Positions 52,498 through 61,030 of a stretch of 64,000 bases of DNA are shown here, piece after piece; within the stretch, counting starts at the first letter, position 1, and the number at the start of each line of letters is the position of its first letter. This stretch comes from Microbacterium sp. BR1. Lineage in GTDB: Bacteria; Actinomycetota; Actinomycetes; Actinomycetales; Microbacteriaceae. The position numbers were made by a program, and so were the translations under genes. The notes beneath the pieces were generated by a model. It searched no databases. It saw nothing but the letters and a program-made list of their open reading frames with translations, and was not told where the DNA came from. The stretch spans positions 62,001 to 126,000 of the forward strand of contig NZ_NMUN01000001.1 in NCBI RefSeq assembly GCF_002812725.1. Direction: 5' to 3'.

Positions 52498-52510
52498 TAC
52501 TATCCAAATA
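52498..52510 (+). promoter_or_regulatory. Leaderless promoter candidate of BVMO gene
   Basis: TACTAT (52498-52503) is followed by exactly six bases and then ATG 52510, with no Shine-Dalgarno sequence. The transcript would start at the start codon. Confidence 0.5.
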
Positions 52511-53988
52511 TGCTCAGGGATGCGTCTAAAGACCCCAATAGTCGGACTTTTCGAGTTGCCATCGTCGGGAGTGGGTTGGGTGGGGTCGCGGCTGCCGTCA
52601 ATCTCCGCAAGCGAGGCATCGACTTCACCGTCTTCGAAAAGGCGGAGGGGCCAGGCGGGGTGTGGTGGGCCAACACCTATCCCGGCTGTGGGGTGGACAC
52701 CGACTCGCTCGGGTATTCCTTCTCGTTCATGCCGTACGGGTGGAAGCGGAGCCACGGAACCCAGCCGGAGTTGCAGCAGTACGTTCAAGACGTCATCGAC
52801 AACTACGACATCGGATCGAACTTCCGGTTCTCCACCGAGATCGAGAAAGCAGTGTGGGATGACGCGACGCGCGGCTACGAGCTTCACCTGAGCACCGGCG
52901 AGCGAGAACACTACGACGTGCTCGTCAGTGCCGTCGGCATGCTCAGTGATCCCGCGTTGCCGCAGTGGCCGGGCTTCGACTCCTTCGAAGGAACGATGTT
53001 TCACAGTTCGCAGTGGCCTGCCGAACTCGACCCCACGGGCAAGCGGGTGGCGGTCGTGGGAACGGGTGCGACGGCCGCTCAGCTGGTTCCGGCACTGGCG
53101 CCTCAGGTCGCGCATCTCACGCTTTACCAGCGTGAGCCGCACTGGGTGCTTCCGCGGGTGGTCGAGGTGTTCAGCCCCGAACGGCAGGCGGAGTTGGCCA
53201 GGGGTGGGCTGGGCATCAAGATGCAGCGTCTGCGCGCCTTTCACTCGATCAGCACCTATCTCTCCGGTTTCACCGTGGGATCCAAGAAGCACCAGCAGCT
53301 CGAGCAGAGCTGCCGTGACCTCATCAACCGGACCATCGAGGACCCTGCCTTGAGGGAGATCATGACGCCGACGTACCCCTACGGCTGCAAGCGTCCGGTG
53401 AAGACGTCCGATTTCTATCCCGCGCTCAATCAGCCGCATGTCGATGTGGTCCCCGCGGCGGTCTCAGCGGTGACGCCAACGGGCCTCGTCGATGTCGCAG
53501 GGGGACGCAGGGACTTCGATGTCGTCGTTCTCGCGGTCGGCTTCAAGGCCACCGAGTACCTGTCGAGTCTCCCCGTCATCGGACCTGACGGAGTAAGCCT
53601 GCAGGAGGCCTGGAATGGAAACCCGGAGGCCTACGTGGGTACGACGGTTGCCGGGTTCCCGAACCTGTTCATCATGTACGGCCCGAATACCAACGGCGGC
53701 GGCCCCATGACCGCGCAACTGGAACGCCAGGCCGAGCTCGTCGCTCGGATGTGTGCGGCGATGAAGAAGAAGGGGCGCATCATGGTCACCTCGCGCAAGG
53801 CGATGAAGTCCTTCACGAAGTGGGTCGACGAGAAGAACGAGATGAAGTGGTCGGCCCTCTCGGCGGGGTGCAACAACTACTATTTCGCCGAATCCGGACG
53901 CAACGTGACACAGTGGCCGATGAGTCATCTGCGCTTCCTGATCAAGACCAAGCTCGCGCCGATGCGCGGTATCAGTCTCCAGAGATAG
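52510..53988 (+). CDS. Baeyer-Villiger-type flavin monooxygenase
   Basis: The 492-aa flavoprotein has an FAD Rossmann motif GSGLGGVAAAV (20-30), the type I BVMO fingerprint FEGTMFHSSQWP (159-170, FxGxxxHxxxWP) and a second Rossmann motif GTGATAAQL for NADPH. It would insert oxygen next to a ketone to give an ester or lactone, which the esterase (47244) and SMP-30 proteins could open. The next gene is co-transcribed 10 bp on. Confidence 0.9.
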   Translation: MLRDASKDPNSRTFRVAIVGSGLGGVAAAVNLRKRGIDFTVFEKAEGPGGVWWANTYPGCGVDTDSLGYSFSFMPYGWKRSHGTQPELQQYVQDVIDNYDIGSNFRFSTEIEKAVWDDATRGYELHLSTGEREHYDVLVSAVGMLSDPALPQWPGFDSFEGTMFHSSQWPAELDPTGKRVAVVGTGATAAQLVPALAPQVAHLTLYQREPHWVLPRVVEVFSPERQAELARGGLGIKMQRLRAFHSISTYLSGFTVGSKKHQQLEQSCRDLINRTIEDPALREIMTPTYPYGCKRPVKTSDFYPALNQPHVDVVPAAVSAVTPTGLVDVAGGRRDFDVVVLAVGFKATEYLSSLPVIGPDGVSLQEAWNGNPEAYVGTTVAGFPNLFIMYGPNTNGGGPMTAQLERQAELVARMCAAMKKKGRIMVTSRKAMKSFTKWVDEKNEMKWSALSAGCNNYYFAESGRNVTQWPMSHLRFLIKTKLAPMRGISLQR

Positions 53989-53998
53989 GAGGTCGCTC

Positions 53999-54682
53999 GT
54001 GTCCGTATTCGACTACGGTCTCGATGACGAGTCGTCGGCGCTCTCGCCCCAGTTCGCCGCGGCTCACCGCGCCATGGTCGCCGCGGCGACTGATCCGGCG
54101 CATCTCGATGTGCTCACACAGCATCTGATCGGATTGGCGGTTTCGGCAGCGGTCACGCACCTGGACCGAGATGCGATGCGCCAGCACATCGCCGCGGCTC
54201 GCGATGCCGGGGCATCAGAGCGTCAGCTCATCGAGGTGCTCCAGTTGGCGAGCGTGCTCGGCATGCACACCATCGTGATCGGCGCACCGGCCTTGGCCGC
54301 GCACGCGCCGGAGGCCTTCGAGGGAGAACTGACCGCGCGTCAGGCGCGGATCAAAGCGGAGATGCTGGAGCGGCGGGGCTATTGGCCCGAGGTCTTCGAG
54401 CCGCTGCTTCGGCTCGACCCCGACTTCTTCGAGGCGAGCGCGCAGTTCCAGGATCTTGCCTATGAGGGCGAGATCGACGCAAAGACTCGCGAACTCATCT
54501 TCACCGCCATCGACACCTCGACGACGCACATGTACGCGAACGCTCAGCGTCACATCGAGCTCGCGCTTGCGTTCGGCGCGAGCCCGCGAGAAGTGATGGC
54601 GACGCTCGAACTAACCTCTCTCATCGGCGTGAAATCGTACGTTGCGGGCATCGCCGCCCTGGGCGAGCAGGTTCCCGGGTAG
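53999..54682 (+). CDS. Carboxymuconolactone decarboxylase-family protein
   Basis: The 227-aa helical protein has two CMD-like repeats: an N-terminal one (HLIGLAVSAAVTHLDRDAMRQHIAAARDAGASERQLIEVLQLASVLG) and a C-terminal one (LIFTAIDTSTTHMYANAQRHIELALAFGASPREVMATLELTSLIG). No CxxC peroxidatic pair is present, so an AhpD role is unlikely; decarboxylase or lactone chemistry is possible. GTG 53999 follows AGGAGGTCGCTC. Confidence 0.82.
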   Translation: MSVFDYGLDDESSALSPQFAAAHRAMVAAATDPAHLDVLTQHLIGLAVSAAVTHLDRDAMRQHIAAARDAGASERQLIEVLQLASVLGMHTIVIGAPALAAHAPEAFEGELTARQARIKAEMLERRGYWPEVFEPLLRLDPDFFEASAQFQDLAYEGEIDAKTRELIFTAIDTSTTHMYANAQRHIELALAFGASPREVMATLELTSLIGVKSYVAGIAALGEQVPG

Positions 54683-54759
54683 TCCAAGCCTCGAAACGGG
54701 CGGTTGCATCGGAGGGAAACCGTCATGGTCGAGATGTTCCGCAGACGATTCCGTGACGC

Positions 54760-55515
54760 CTAGGCGCTTCGGAGCTCGTCGACGAGACGGATGAGTTCCG
54801 CAGACCAGTTCTCGCCCTTCTCTCGGGTGAATCTCGCGATCGGCATCGAGATGCTGATCGCTGCGTGCTGGCCGTTGAGTTCTCCTGTCGCGATGGCCAT
54901 CGCGGCGATGCCGGGCTCGCTCTCTTCGAAGTTCCATCCGATTCGTGTGTCGCGAACATCATCGATCTGCTCGTGCAGTGACGGAAGATCGACATCGATG
55001 TGCCGTCCGCGCGGACTGGCGAGCGCCATCTTGTAACGAGCGTCGATCTCCTCATCGGGCAGCTCGGCGAGGAGCGCCTTGCCCGCGGATGTCCGATGGG
55101 CGGGGAGCCAAACGCCCACGCGCAGGCCGAATCGGAGTGAGTGCGATGTCGCCTCGATGCCGTCGAGGTGTTGGATCTGAGTCCCGGCGAGAGTCGCGAT
55201 GTGGACGGTCTCGTCGGTTCGTGCGAACAGCTGCTCGAGGAATGGGCGCAGCGTCATCACCAGCGTGGGCTGGGGGAACGCACCGTGCGCATGCCGGAGC
55301 GTGGCTCCCACGTGGTAGCGCTTCTGCGGACCGCGCACGACGAAGCCATCGGCAGCCATCGTTCTCAGCAGCCGAAGCGCGGTAGATGGATTGACATCGA
55401 GCGCAGAGGCGGCCTCGGTCACGCTCAAGGAGCCCTCGTCAAGGACCAGTTTGATCAGGGCAAGAGCCCTGTGTACCGACTGTATGGGTTCGAAATTGCG
55501 CTCCACGCAAGTCAC
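54760..55515 (-). CDS. IclR-family regulator of carboxylase operon
   Basis: The 251-aa protein has a winged helix (LSVTEAASALDVNPSTALRLLRTMAADGFV) and an IclR effector domain (LRFGLRVGVWLPAHRTSAGKALLAEL; GIAAMAIATGELNGQHAAISISMP). It diverges from the biotin carboxylase operon with only about 120 bp between starts, so it likely controls that operon. GTG 55515 is the longest start; GTG 55506 is an alternative. Confidence 0.87.
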   Translation of the reverse strand: MTCVERNFEPIQSVHRALALIKLVLDEGSLSVTEAASALDVNPSTALRLLRTMAADGFVVRGPQKRYHVGATLRHAHGAFPQPTLVMTLRPFLEQLFARTDETVHIATLAGTQIQHLDGIEATSHSLRFGLRVGVWLPAHRTSAGKALLAELPDEEIDARYKMALASPRGRHIDVDLPSLHEQIDDVRDTRIGWNFEESEPGIAAMAIATGELNGQHAAISISMPIARFTREKGENWSAELIRLVDELRSA

Positions 55516-55548
55516 TCTACTTGCTTTTGCGTCTAACGCCGCTAGTGT
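55505..55548 (+). promoter_or_regulatory. Promoter and operator candidate of carboxylase operon
   Basis: Inverted arms ACGCAAGT (55505-55512) and ACTTGC (55519-55524) are followed by TTGCTT (55521-55526) and TAGTGT (55543-55548) spaced by 16 bp. The arms overlap the IclR start and the carboxylase -35, fitting control by the divergent IclR protein. Confidence 0.45.
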
Positions 55549-55634
55549 CGGTGCTAATTCGAGAGCACGGGTGTCGAATCGCGGTTCGGCCGGACGGCGC
55601 CACGGGACTCAGACTTCAACGACGAGGGGTTGCG

Positions 55635-57176
55635 ATGTCAACGACGAACGCGGAGTCGATCACGTCGATCATGAGCGGGGGAGGTCGACCCGCGAACAGC
55701 CGCCGGCCGATCAAGATCGTCGAGACCTCCCTGCGGGATGGGCATCAGAGCCTGTGGGCGACCCGCATGCGCACCGAGCACATCCTCGCGATGGCCGAAG
55801 ACTACGATCAGGCGGGATTCGAGCAGGTCGACCTCGTCGCTCCCATTCAGTTCGACGTCGCGGTTCGCTACCTCAAGGAGAACCCGTGGGAACGCGTGCG
55901 TCTGGCGCACGAGGCCATGCCGCGCACCCGCCTTCGGGCACTCATCCGCTCGCGCAACATCGCCGCCTTCGACTTCCTCCCGGACGACATCATCGAGGCA
56001 TGGGTCGAACGGCTCTACGCCAACGGATTCCGCGTGATCGGTTCGTTCGACGGCCTCAATGACATGGGGAACATCGTTCCGGCCCTCGTCCGCGCGAAGG
56101 AGCTCGGCGCATCGACCTTCGGCGCGGTGTCCTTCTCGGAGAGCCCCGTGCACACCGACGAGCTGTTCGTGCGTAAGGCGCAGGAGCTCATCGAGAAAGC
56201 GGACGTCGACGCGATCATGCTCAAGGATGCCGCGGGCCTGCTCACCCCGGACCGCGTGCGCACCCTCGTCCCCGCCCTCCGGGAGGTCATAGGCGACCGC
56301 ATCCTCGAAGTCCACACTCACTCACTCACCGGTCTCGCCCCGCTCGTCTGCCTCGAGGCCGTCGAACTCGGCGCGGACCAGATCCACACGTCGGTGTGGC
56401 CGCTCGCCACCGGCAACGCGCAGCCGTCCACCCAGACGCTCGTGCGCGATCTGCGGGCACTCGGATACCAGGTCGACGTCGACCTCGATCGAGTCGATCG
56501 CATCAGTGAGCGACTCCTCGAGATCGCCGAGACGGAGGGAAAGGCCGTCGGCGCGCCCGTCGAGTACAACGGACTCCACTACATGCACCAGATCCCGGGC
56601 GGCATGCTCGCGAATTTCCGCTCGCAACTCGAGACCGCGGGTCTGTCCGACCGGTACGACGATCTTCTCGTCGAGGTAGCCCGGGTCCGTGAGGAACTGG
56701 CATACCCGATCATGATCACCCCGTTCGCGCAGTTCGTCGGTGTACAGGCGGTCATGAATGTCATCACCGGCGACCGATATTCGGTGGTGCCCAACGAGAT
56801 CAAGAAGTACGCCCTCGGCTATTTCGGCACGCTGCTGGCCGACATCGATCCCGGAGTACTCGAGAAGATCCTGGCGAACGGATCCGCCAATATCCCCCTC
56901 GAACCACCGACCGTCATTCCGCCGATGCTCGACGACCTCCGGGCCCAGTACCCGGATGAAGACATCGACACTCTTCTGCTGCGCGCGATGTTCGCGGGCG
57001 CGCAGGTGGACGAGATGAAGGCTGCCGTCGCCGCCGGCGGCAACCCCGACAACATCAGTTGGCCGGTCCTCGACCTGATCCGCACACTGGCAGGCGCCAC
57101 CGCGTCCGGCCGTCGCGAACTCAGCGCCGGAGACATCCGCATCAGCATCGACAAGGGAGCACGAGATGCCGCTTAA
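55635..57176 (+). CDS. Biotin-dependent carboxyltransferase (PycB/OadA-like)
   Basis: The 513-aa protein is an HMGL-like TIM-barrel carboxyltransferase: ETSLRDGHQSLWATRM at the start, AIMLKDAAGLLTPD with the expected carbamylated Lys, HTHSLTGLAPLVCLEAVELGAD, and MHQIPGGMLANFRSQLE. The C-terminal PYC_OADA domain is present but there is no biotinyl domain. It transfers CO2 from biotin to a 2-oxo acid-like acceptor; pyruvate is the default guess. ATG 55635 follows AGGGGTTGCG. Confidence 0.85.
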   Translation: MSTTNAESITSIMSGGGRPANSRRPIKIVETSLRDGHQSLWATRMRTEHILAMAEDYDQAGFEQVDLVAPIQFDVAVRYLKENPWERVRLAHEAMPRTRLRALIRSRNIAAFDFLPDDIIEAWVERLYANGFRVIGSFDGLNDMGNIVPALVRAKELGASTFGAVSFSESPVHTDELFVRKAQELIEKADVDAIMLKDAAGLLTPDRVRTLVPALREVIGDRILEVHTHSLTGLAPLVCLEAVELGADQIHTSVWPLATGNAQPSTQTLVRDLRALGYQVDVDLDRVDRISERLLEIAETEGKAVGAPVEYNGLHYMHQIPGGMLANFRSQLETAGLSDRYDDLLVEVARVREELAYPIMITPFAQFVGVQAVMNVITGDRYSVVPNEIKKYALGYFGTLLADIDPGVLEKILANGSANIPLEPPTVIPPMLDDLRAQYPDEDIDTLLLRAMFAGAQVDEMKAAVAAGGNPDNISWPVLDLIRTLAGATASGRRELSAGDIRISIDKGARDAA

Positions 57177-57705
57177 CCCCCCTGACATCAAAGAACTCAA
57201 GGCGATCATCGACTGGGTCAACCTCAGCGAGGACGTGCGCGAGCTGACGCTCAAGTACGGCGACGTCGAGCTCTTCATCACGCGGAACGAGGGCACGAGG
57301 GGTCCCGCCGCGGCCCCCGTCCCGACCCCTGCTCCGGTCGCGCAGCCCGTGCCGGCCCCCCCAGCCCCCGCCGCGCTGCCTGCCGCGGCCGCGTCCGCGC
57401 CGGAGCCACCGGCCGCCGCGAACACAGGCGGGTCGAGCGGCGACGTCTCGCTCGCCGCCGACGAGGTGCTCGTCCGTGCGCCCATGGTCGGTACCTACTA
57501 CGCCGCGCCGAAGCCGGGCGCACCCGCGTTCGTCGAGGTCGGCGGCCGGGTCGAGGCCGGGGCGGTGCTCTGCATCGTTGAGGTCATGAAGCTCATGAAC
57601 AACATCGAGGCGCCCGCCGCCGGTGTCGTGACGCAGATCCTCGTGGAGAACAATCAGACGGTCGAGTACGGCCAGCCGATGTTGGTGATCCGGCGCGATG
57701 CCTGA
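57166..57705 (+). CDS. Biotin carboxyl carrier protein (AccB-like)
   Basis: The 179-aa protein has an AccB-type N-terminal segment (IKELKAIIDWVNLSEDVRELTLKYGDVELFI), a Pro/Ala-rich flexible linker (residues about 45-85) and a C-terminal biotinyl domain with EVMKLM; Lys 142 is the biotin site. It overlaps the carboxyltransferase gene by 11 bp. It carries carboxybiotin between the carboxylase and the transferase. Confidence 0.93.
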   Translation: MPLNPPDIKELKAIIDWVNLSEDVRELTLKYGDVELFITRNEGTRGPAAAPVPTPAPVAQPVPAPPAPAALPAAAASAPEPPAAANTGGSSGDVSLAADEVLVRAPMVGTYYAAPKPGAPAFVEVGGRVEAGAVLCIVEVMKLMNNIEAPAAGVVTQILVENNQTVEYGQPMLVIRRDA

Positions 57706-59101
57706 AAAGCTCAAGAGCGTACTCATCGCCAACCGCGGTGAGATTGCTCTGCGTGTCGTCCGCGCGTGCCAGGAGCTCGGCATCCGCAGTGTCGTGGTGT
57801 ACTCCGAAGGAGACGCGGGGTCCCTCCCGGTCAAGCTCGCAGATCAGGCCATCTGCATCGGACCCGCGCAGGTCAACCAGAGTTACCGCAACCCGCAAGC
57901 GATCGTCGGAGCGGCTCTCGCGCTCGGTGTCGACGCCATCCATCCCGGTTACGGCTTTCTGTCCGAGAACGCGGACTTCGCGGCTCTCTGCGAGTCGGAG
58001 GGACTGCGCTTCGTCGGACCGGCGTCGGACGTCATCCGACGGATGGGCGACAAGATCGAGGCGACGGAGATCGCGAGGCGAGCCGGCGTTCCCACGGTCC
58101 CCGGCTCGTTGGGCGCCGTCACGGAGTTCTCCGAGGCGTTGAGCGTCGCGCGCGATGTCGGGTTCCCGCTGCTCATCAAGGCTTCCGCGGGCGGTGGAGG
58201 ACGGGGAATGCGCGTCGTCGAGACCGCGGAGACCCTCGAGGAGGATCTCACCGCGATCATGGCGGAGGCCGAGGTCGCGTTCGGTGACCCGTCCGTCTAC
58301 ATCGAGCGCTATCTCACCGACATCCGTCACATCGAGGTGCAGGTGATCTCGGACGGCGAGACCACCCTCCATCTCGGCGAGCGCGACTGCACGGCGCAGC
58401 GGCGCAATCAGAAGCTCATCGAGGAGTCGCCTTCGCCGGTGCTCACCTCCGAGGTGCGCGAAGCGCTCGCGGCGTCGGCGGTGGCGCTGTGCCGGGAAGT
58501 CGGCTATCGGAACGCCGGCACGATCGAGTTCGTCTACGACAACATCGAGCGGGCGTACTACTTCATCGAGATGAACACGCGAATCCAGGTGGAGCACCCC
58601 GTTACCGAGATGGTGACGGGCATCGACCTCATCAAGCTGCAGCTGAAGATCGCGGGCGGCGAGGCTCTCACCCTCACGCAGGAGCAGATCGTCGTGCGTG
58701 GCCACGCGATCGAGTGTCGTATCAATGCGGAGGACCCGGAGCGCGGCTTTGCTCCGAACCCCGGAACCATCGCACGCTTCCGCGCACCCGGGGGCTTCGG
58801 CGTCCGGATCGATACTCACATCGAGTCGGGATACACGATCCCCCCGTTCTATGACTCCATGGTCGGCAAGCTCATCTGCTGGGGAGCGGACCGCGACGAA
58901 GCCATCGAGCGCACGCTGCGCGCGCTCCGTGAGATGGAGATCGACGGCGTCACGACCACCGCGGCATTCCATCAGGAGATCGTGGCGAGCGAGCGGTTCC
59001 GCAGCGGCGAGTTCAACACGGCTTTCGTGGCAGATCATCTCGCTGCCCGCGTATCAACCCCGCCTGTGGCGACACTCGTCGCCCCCGGAAGTAAGGAGTG
59101 A
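57698..59101 (+). CDS. Biotin carboxylase (AccC-like)
   Basis: The 467-aa ATP-grasp enzyme carboxylates biotin with bicarbonate and ATP. Landmarks are LIANRGEIALRVVRACQELG, HPGYGFLSENADFA, the Gly-rich loop KASAGGGGRGMRVV, ERDCTAQRRNQKLIEESPSP and YFIEMNTRIQVEHPVTEMVTG. It overlaps the carrier gene by 8 bp, so the three enzyme subunits are made together. Confidence 0.94.
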   Translation: MPEKLKSVLIANRGEIALRVVRACQELGIRSVVVYSEGDAGSLPVKLADQAICIGPAQVNQSYRNPQAIVGAALALGVDAIHPGYGFLSENADFAALCESEGLRFVGPASDVIRRMGDKIEATEIARRAGVPTVPGSLGAVTEFSEALSVARDVGFPLLIKASAGGGGRGMRVVETAETLEEDLTAIMAEAEVAFGDPSVYIERYLTDIRHIEVQVISDGETTLHLGERDCTAQRRNQKLIEESPSPVLTSEVREALAASAVALCREVGYRNAGTIEFVYDNIERAYYFIEMNTRIQVEHPVTEMVTGIDLIKLQLKIAGGEALTLTQEQIVVRGHAIECRINAEDPERGFAPNPGTIARFRAPGGFGVRIDTHIESGYTIPPFYDSMVGKLICWGADRDEAIERTLRALREMEIDGVTTTAAFHQEIVASERFRSGEFNTAFVADHLAARVSTPPVATLVAPGSKE

Positions 59102-59106
59102 CAGTC

Positions 59107-59742
59107 ATGTCCATTGCCAGCAATCCGAGCACCCGTCAGGCCGTGCTCGCCGATCTCATCGCGCGACCCGCGGGCCGCGCTCGCGCCTTCGCCGTGGACG
59201 TTGCCCTCGTGGTCGCCGGCGTTGCATTGGTCGCGCTCTTGGCCAAGGTGTCGTTCTTCATCGGCCCCGTGCCGATCTCGGGGCAGACGCTCGGCGTGAT
59301 CGTCGTCGGAGCTGCTCTCGGAGCCAAGCGCGCGGCTGCATCGCTCACGACATACATGCTCGTCGGGCTCGCGGGTCTGCCGGTCTTCGCCGGCGCGACG
59401 GCGGGACCCGCCTACGTGCTCGCGCCCTCGTTCGGGTTCGTCCTGGGGTTCATCCCCGCCGCCTATCTCGCTGGCTGGGTTGCAGAGCGCGCGTGGGACC
59501 GCAACCCCGGCCTCGCGTTCGTCGGCTTCGTCGGTGCCTCGATCGTGCCGTTCCTGATCGGTGTGCCGTACTTGGCCGTGATCCTGGGAACAGTGATGGG
59601 CGTTGACGTGACGCTGTCGGGAGTCCTGGATGCTGGAGTCTGGCCGTTCGTGGTGCCGGGCCTCATCAAGGCCGCTTTCGCAGCGCTGATCATCCCCGGG
59701 GCCTGGCTGCTCGTACGAGCCGCGGATCGCGCGAAACACTGA
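59107..59742 (+). CDS. bioY: Biotin transporter BioY
   Basis: The 211-aa membrane protein is the S component of an ECF biotin importer: about six hydrophobic segments and PVPISGQTLGVIVVGAALGAKRAAASLTTYMLVGLAGLPVFAGATAGPAYVLAPSFGFVLGFIPAAYLAGW. ATG 59107 has AAGGAG at a good distance; GTG 59098 overlaps the biotin carboxylase stop. No BioM/BioN genes follow, so it works alone or with a shared ECF module. Confidence 0.93.
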   Translation: MSIASNPSTRQAVLADLIARPAGRARAFAVDVALVVAGVALVALLAKVSFFIGPVPISGQTLGVIVVGAALGAKRAAASLTTYMLVGLAGLPVFAGATAGPAYVLAPSFGFVLGFIPAAYLAGWVAERAWDRNPGLAFVGFVGASIVPFLIGVPYLAVILGTVMGVDVTLSGVLDAGVWPFVVPGLIKAAFAALIIPGAWLLVRAADRAKH

Positions 59743-59846
59743 GAGCGTCCGCGACTCACGCGGTCGGGCGACAAACCGTCGCCGCGGTTCGCGAGGCACC
59801 GTGTGGGTGCGGGGAGAACCCGTCAACCGCTGGTTCTCGCCGACGG

Positions 59847-59859
59847 TAGAGTCGGCGCG
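59847..59859 (+). promoter_or_regulatory. Leaderless promoter candidate of HtaA-like gene
   Basis: TAGAGT (59847-59852) lies exactly six bases before GTG 59859 with no Shine-Dalgarno sequence, the same spacing as at 28193 and 52498. Confidence 0.4.
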
Positions 59860-60326
59860 TGAATGGACTGCCGCCACAGACCGACGCCGTCGTCGAGTGG
59901 GGCATCCGCGCGTCACTCCTGACCTATATGGCGGGGGCGCCGGACTTCGAGGTCGAAACGTCCGGGCGTGCGACCTTCTCCCTCCCCGCCGGTGCGCGGA
60001 TGACGGGGCGGGTGGACGAGCACGGTGTGCTGCGCCTGGATGGATCGGTCGTGTTGCGCGCCCACGTCGGCGCCCTGCTGGTGCCGCTCATCGATGTTCG
60101 CATCGACGGTCGCGCCCTGACGATCGCAGACCCCGCGTCATCCGAAGGATCTCACGACGTGCGCCTCGCGCTCGTGGACCTGGTTGCCCCGGAGATCGTG
60201 GAAAGCGACACGGGAGTGGTCATGTTCGGCACGCGACTGGCATCGACGGCCGACGCGCTGTTCATGTACAACTACCTGCCGGGCAGCGATTTCGACCCGC
60301 TGCGGATCCGCTTCAACGAGAGCTAG
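59859..60326 (+). CDS. HtaA-like domain protein, cytoplasmic form
   Basis: The 155-aa protein resembles a single HtaA domain: VEWGIRASLLTYMAGAPDFEVETSGRATFSLPAG, RLDGSVVLRAHVGALLVPLIDVRIDGRALTIADP. HtaA domains in actinobacteria are usually secreted heme binders; here there is no signal peptide or membrane anchor, so the role is unclear. It converges on a MarR gene, with stops overlapping on opposite strands. Confidence 0.6.
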   Translation: MNGLPPQTDAVVEWGIRASLLTYMAGAPDFEVETSGRATFSLPAGARMTGRVDEHGVLRLDGSVVLRAHVGALLVPLIDVRIDGRALTIADPASSEGSHDVRLALVDLVAPEIVESDTGVVMFGTRLASTADALFMYNYLPGSDFDPLRIRFNES

Positions 60327-60894
60327 ATGTCTCTGCCGGTCCGGCACCGACGTCCAGCACGCCGGCGAGCACGTCCGCCTCGTAGCGCTGCATCGCCTCG
60401 GCGGAGCCGAGCATGCGGACCAGCAGTTCGTTCAGGAGGACGACCTCCTCTTCGCTGAGCGCGTCATGGAGGATCTGCTGGCGGGTGAGGGCGATCGGCA
60501 TGAGGTCGTCGTGCACTTGCACGCCCCGGGCGGTGAGGAACAGGTGCCGGGACCCACGGGGGCCGTTGAGCTGGGCGATGAGTTCGCGGTCCAGCAGCGC
60601 GTTCACGCTCTTGGATGCGATCGACTTGTTGACGCCGAGGATGTCGCAGAGCTCTCCCGATGTCGCGCCGGGGTGATTGCCGAGCGCGCTGATGATGCGC
60701 CACTCATTGGTGCCGATGCCGTGCAGGTGGTGGAAGACCCGCGATCCGCCCCACACCAGCACGTTCGAGAGCAGCTGCAGGAGCGCGGGGGTGTAGTCGT
60801 CCCGCTCGATCGTGTGTGGCAGGCGCTCGGCGACCAACCCCTGCTCGCCGGCGCGCGTCATCACCTCGGTCGACGCGCCCACGTATTTGCTCAT
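60313..60894 (-). CDS. MarR-family regulator divergent from P450
   Basis: The 193-aa protein has a MarR winged helix: IGTNEWRIISALGNHPGATSGELCDILGVNKSIASKSVNALLDRELIAQLNGPRGSRHLFLTARG. It diverges from the P450 gene with an inverted-repeat operator between. ATG 60894 is chosen because GAGAGG lies 9 bp before it; ATG 60903 is too close to that site. It probably represses the P450 and dihydroxyacetone kinase genes and itself. Confidence 0.87.
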   Translation of the reverse strand: MSKYVGASTEVMTRAGEQGLVAERLPHTIERDDYTPALLQLLSNVLVWGGSRVFHHLHGIGTNEWRIISALGNHPGATSGELCDILGVNKSIASKSVNALLDRELIAQLNGPRGSRHLFLTARGVQVHDDLMPIALTRQQILHDALSEEEVVLLNELLVRMLGSAEAMQRYEADVLAGVLDVGAGPAETSSSR

Positions 60895-60946
60895 GCCGGA
60901 CATCCTCTCGGGGTCTGCCGAGTCCCGTTCGGGGAGTCTAGCCAAG

Positions 60947-60980
60947 AAGATTGATATTGAACATGATTATATCTAATCTT
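60947..60980 (+). promoter_or_regulatory. P450 promoter with MarR operator
   Basis: TTGATA (60951-60956) and TAATCT (60974-60979) are spaced by 17 bp. Arms AAGATTGATAT (60947-60957) and ATATCTAATCTT (60969-60980) are inverted repeats differing by one inserted base and cover both elements. The minus strand has TATAAT (60966-60971) as a possible -10 for the MarR gene. Confidence 0.65.
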
Positions 60981-61030
60981 GGTGAATCTCAGTGCTCATG
61001 ACGTGATGGGCGAAGGACGAGGGAGTTTGC

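Noticed and set aside
53999..54682. AhpD-type peroxidase
   Set aside because: The CxxC redox motif is absent in both CMD-like repeats.
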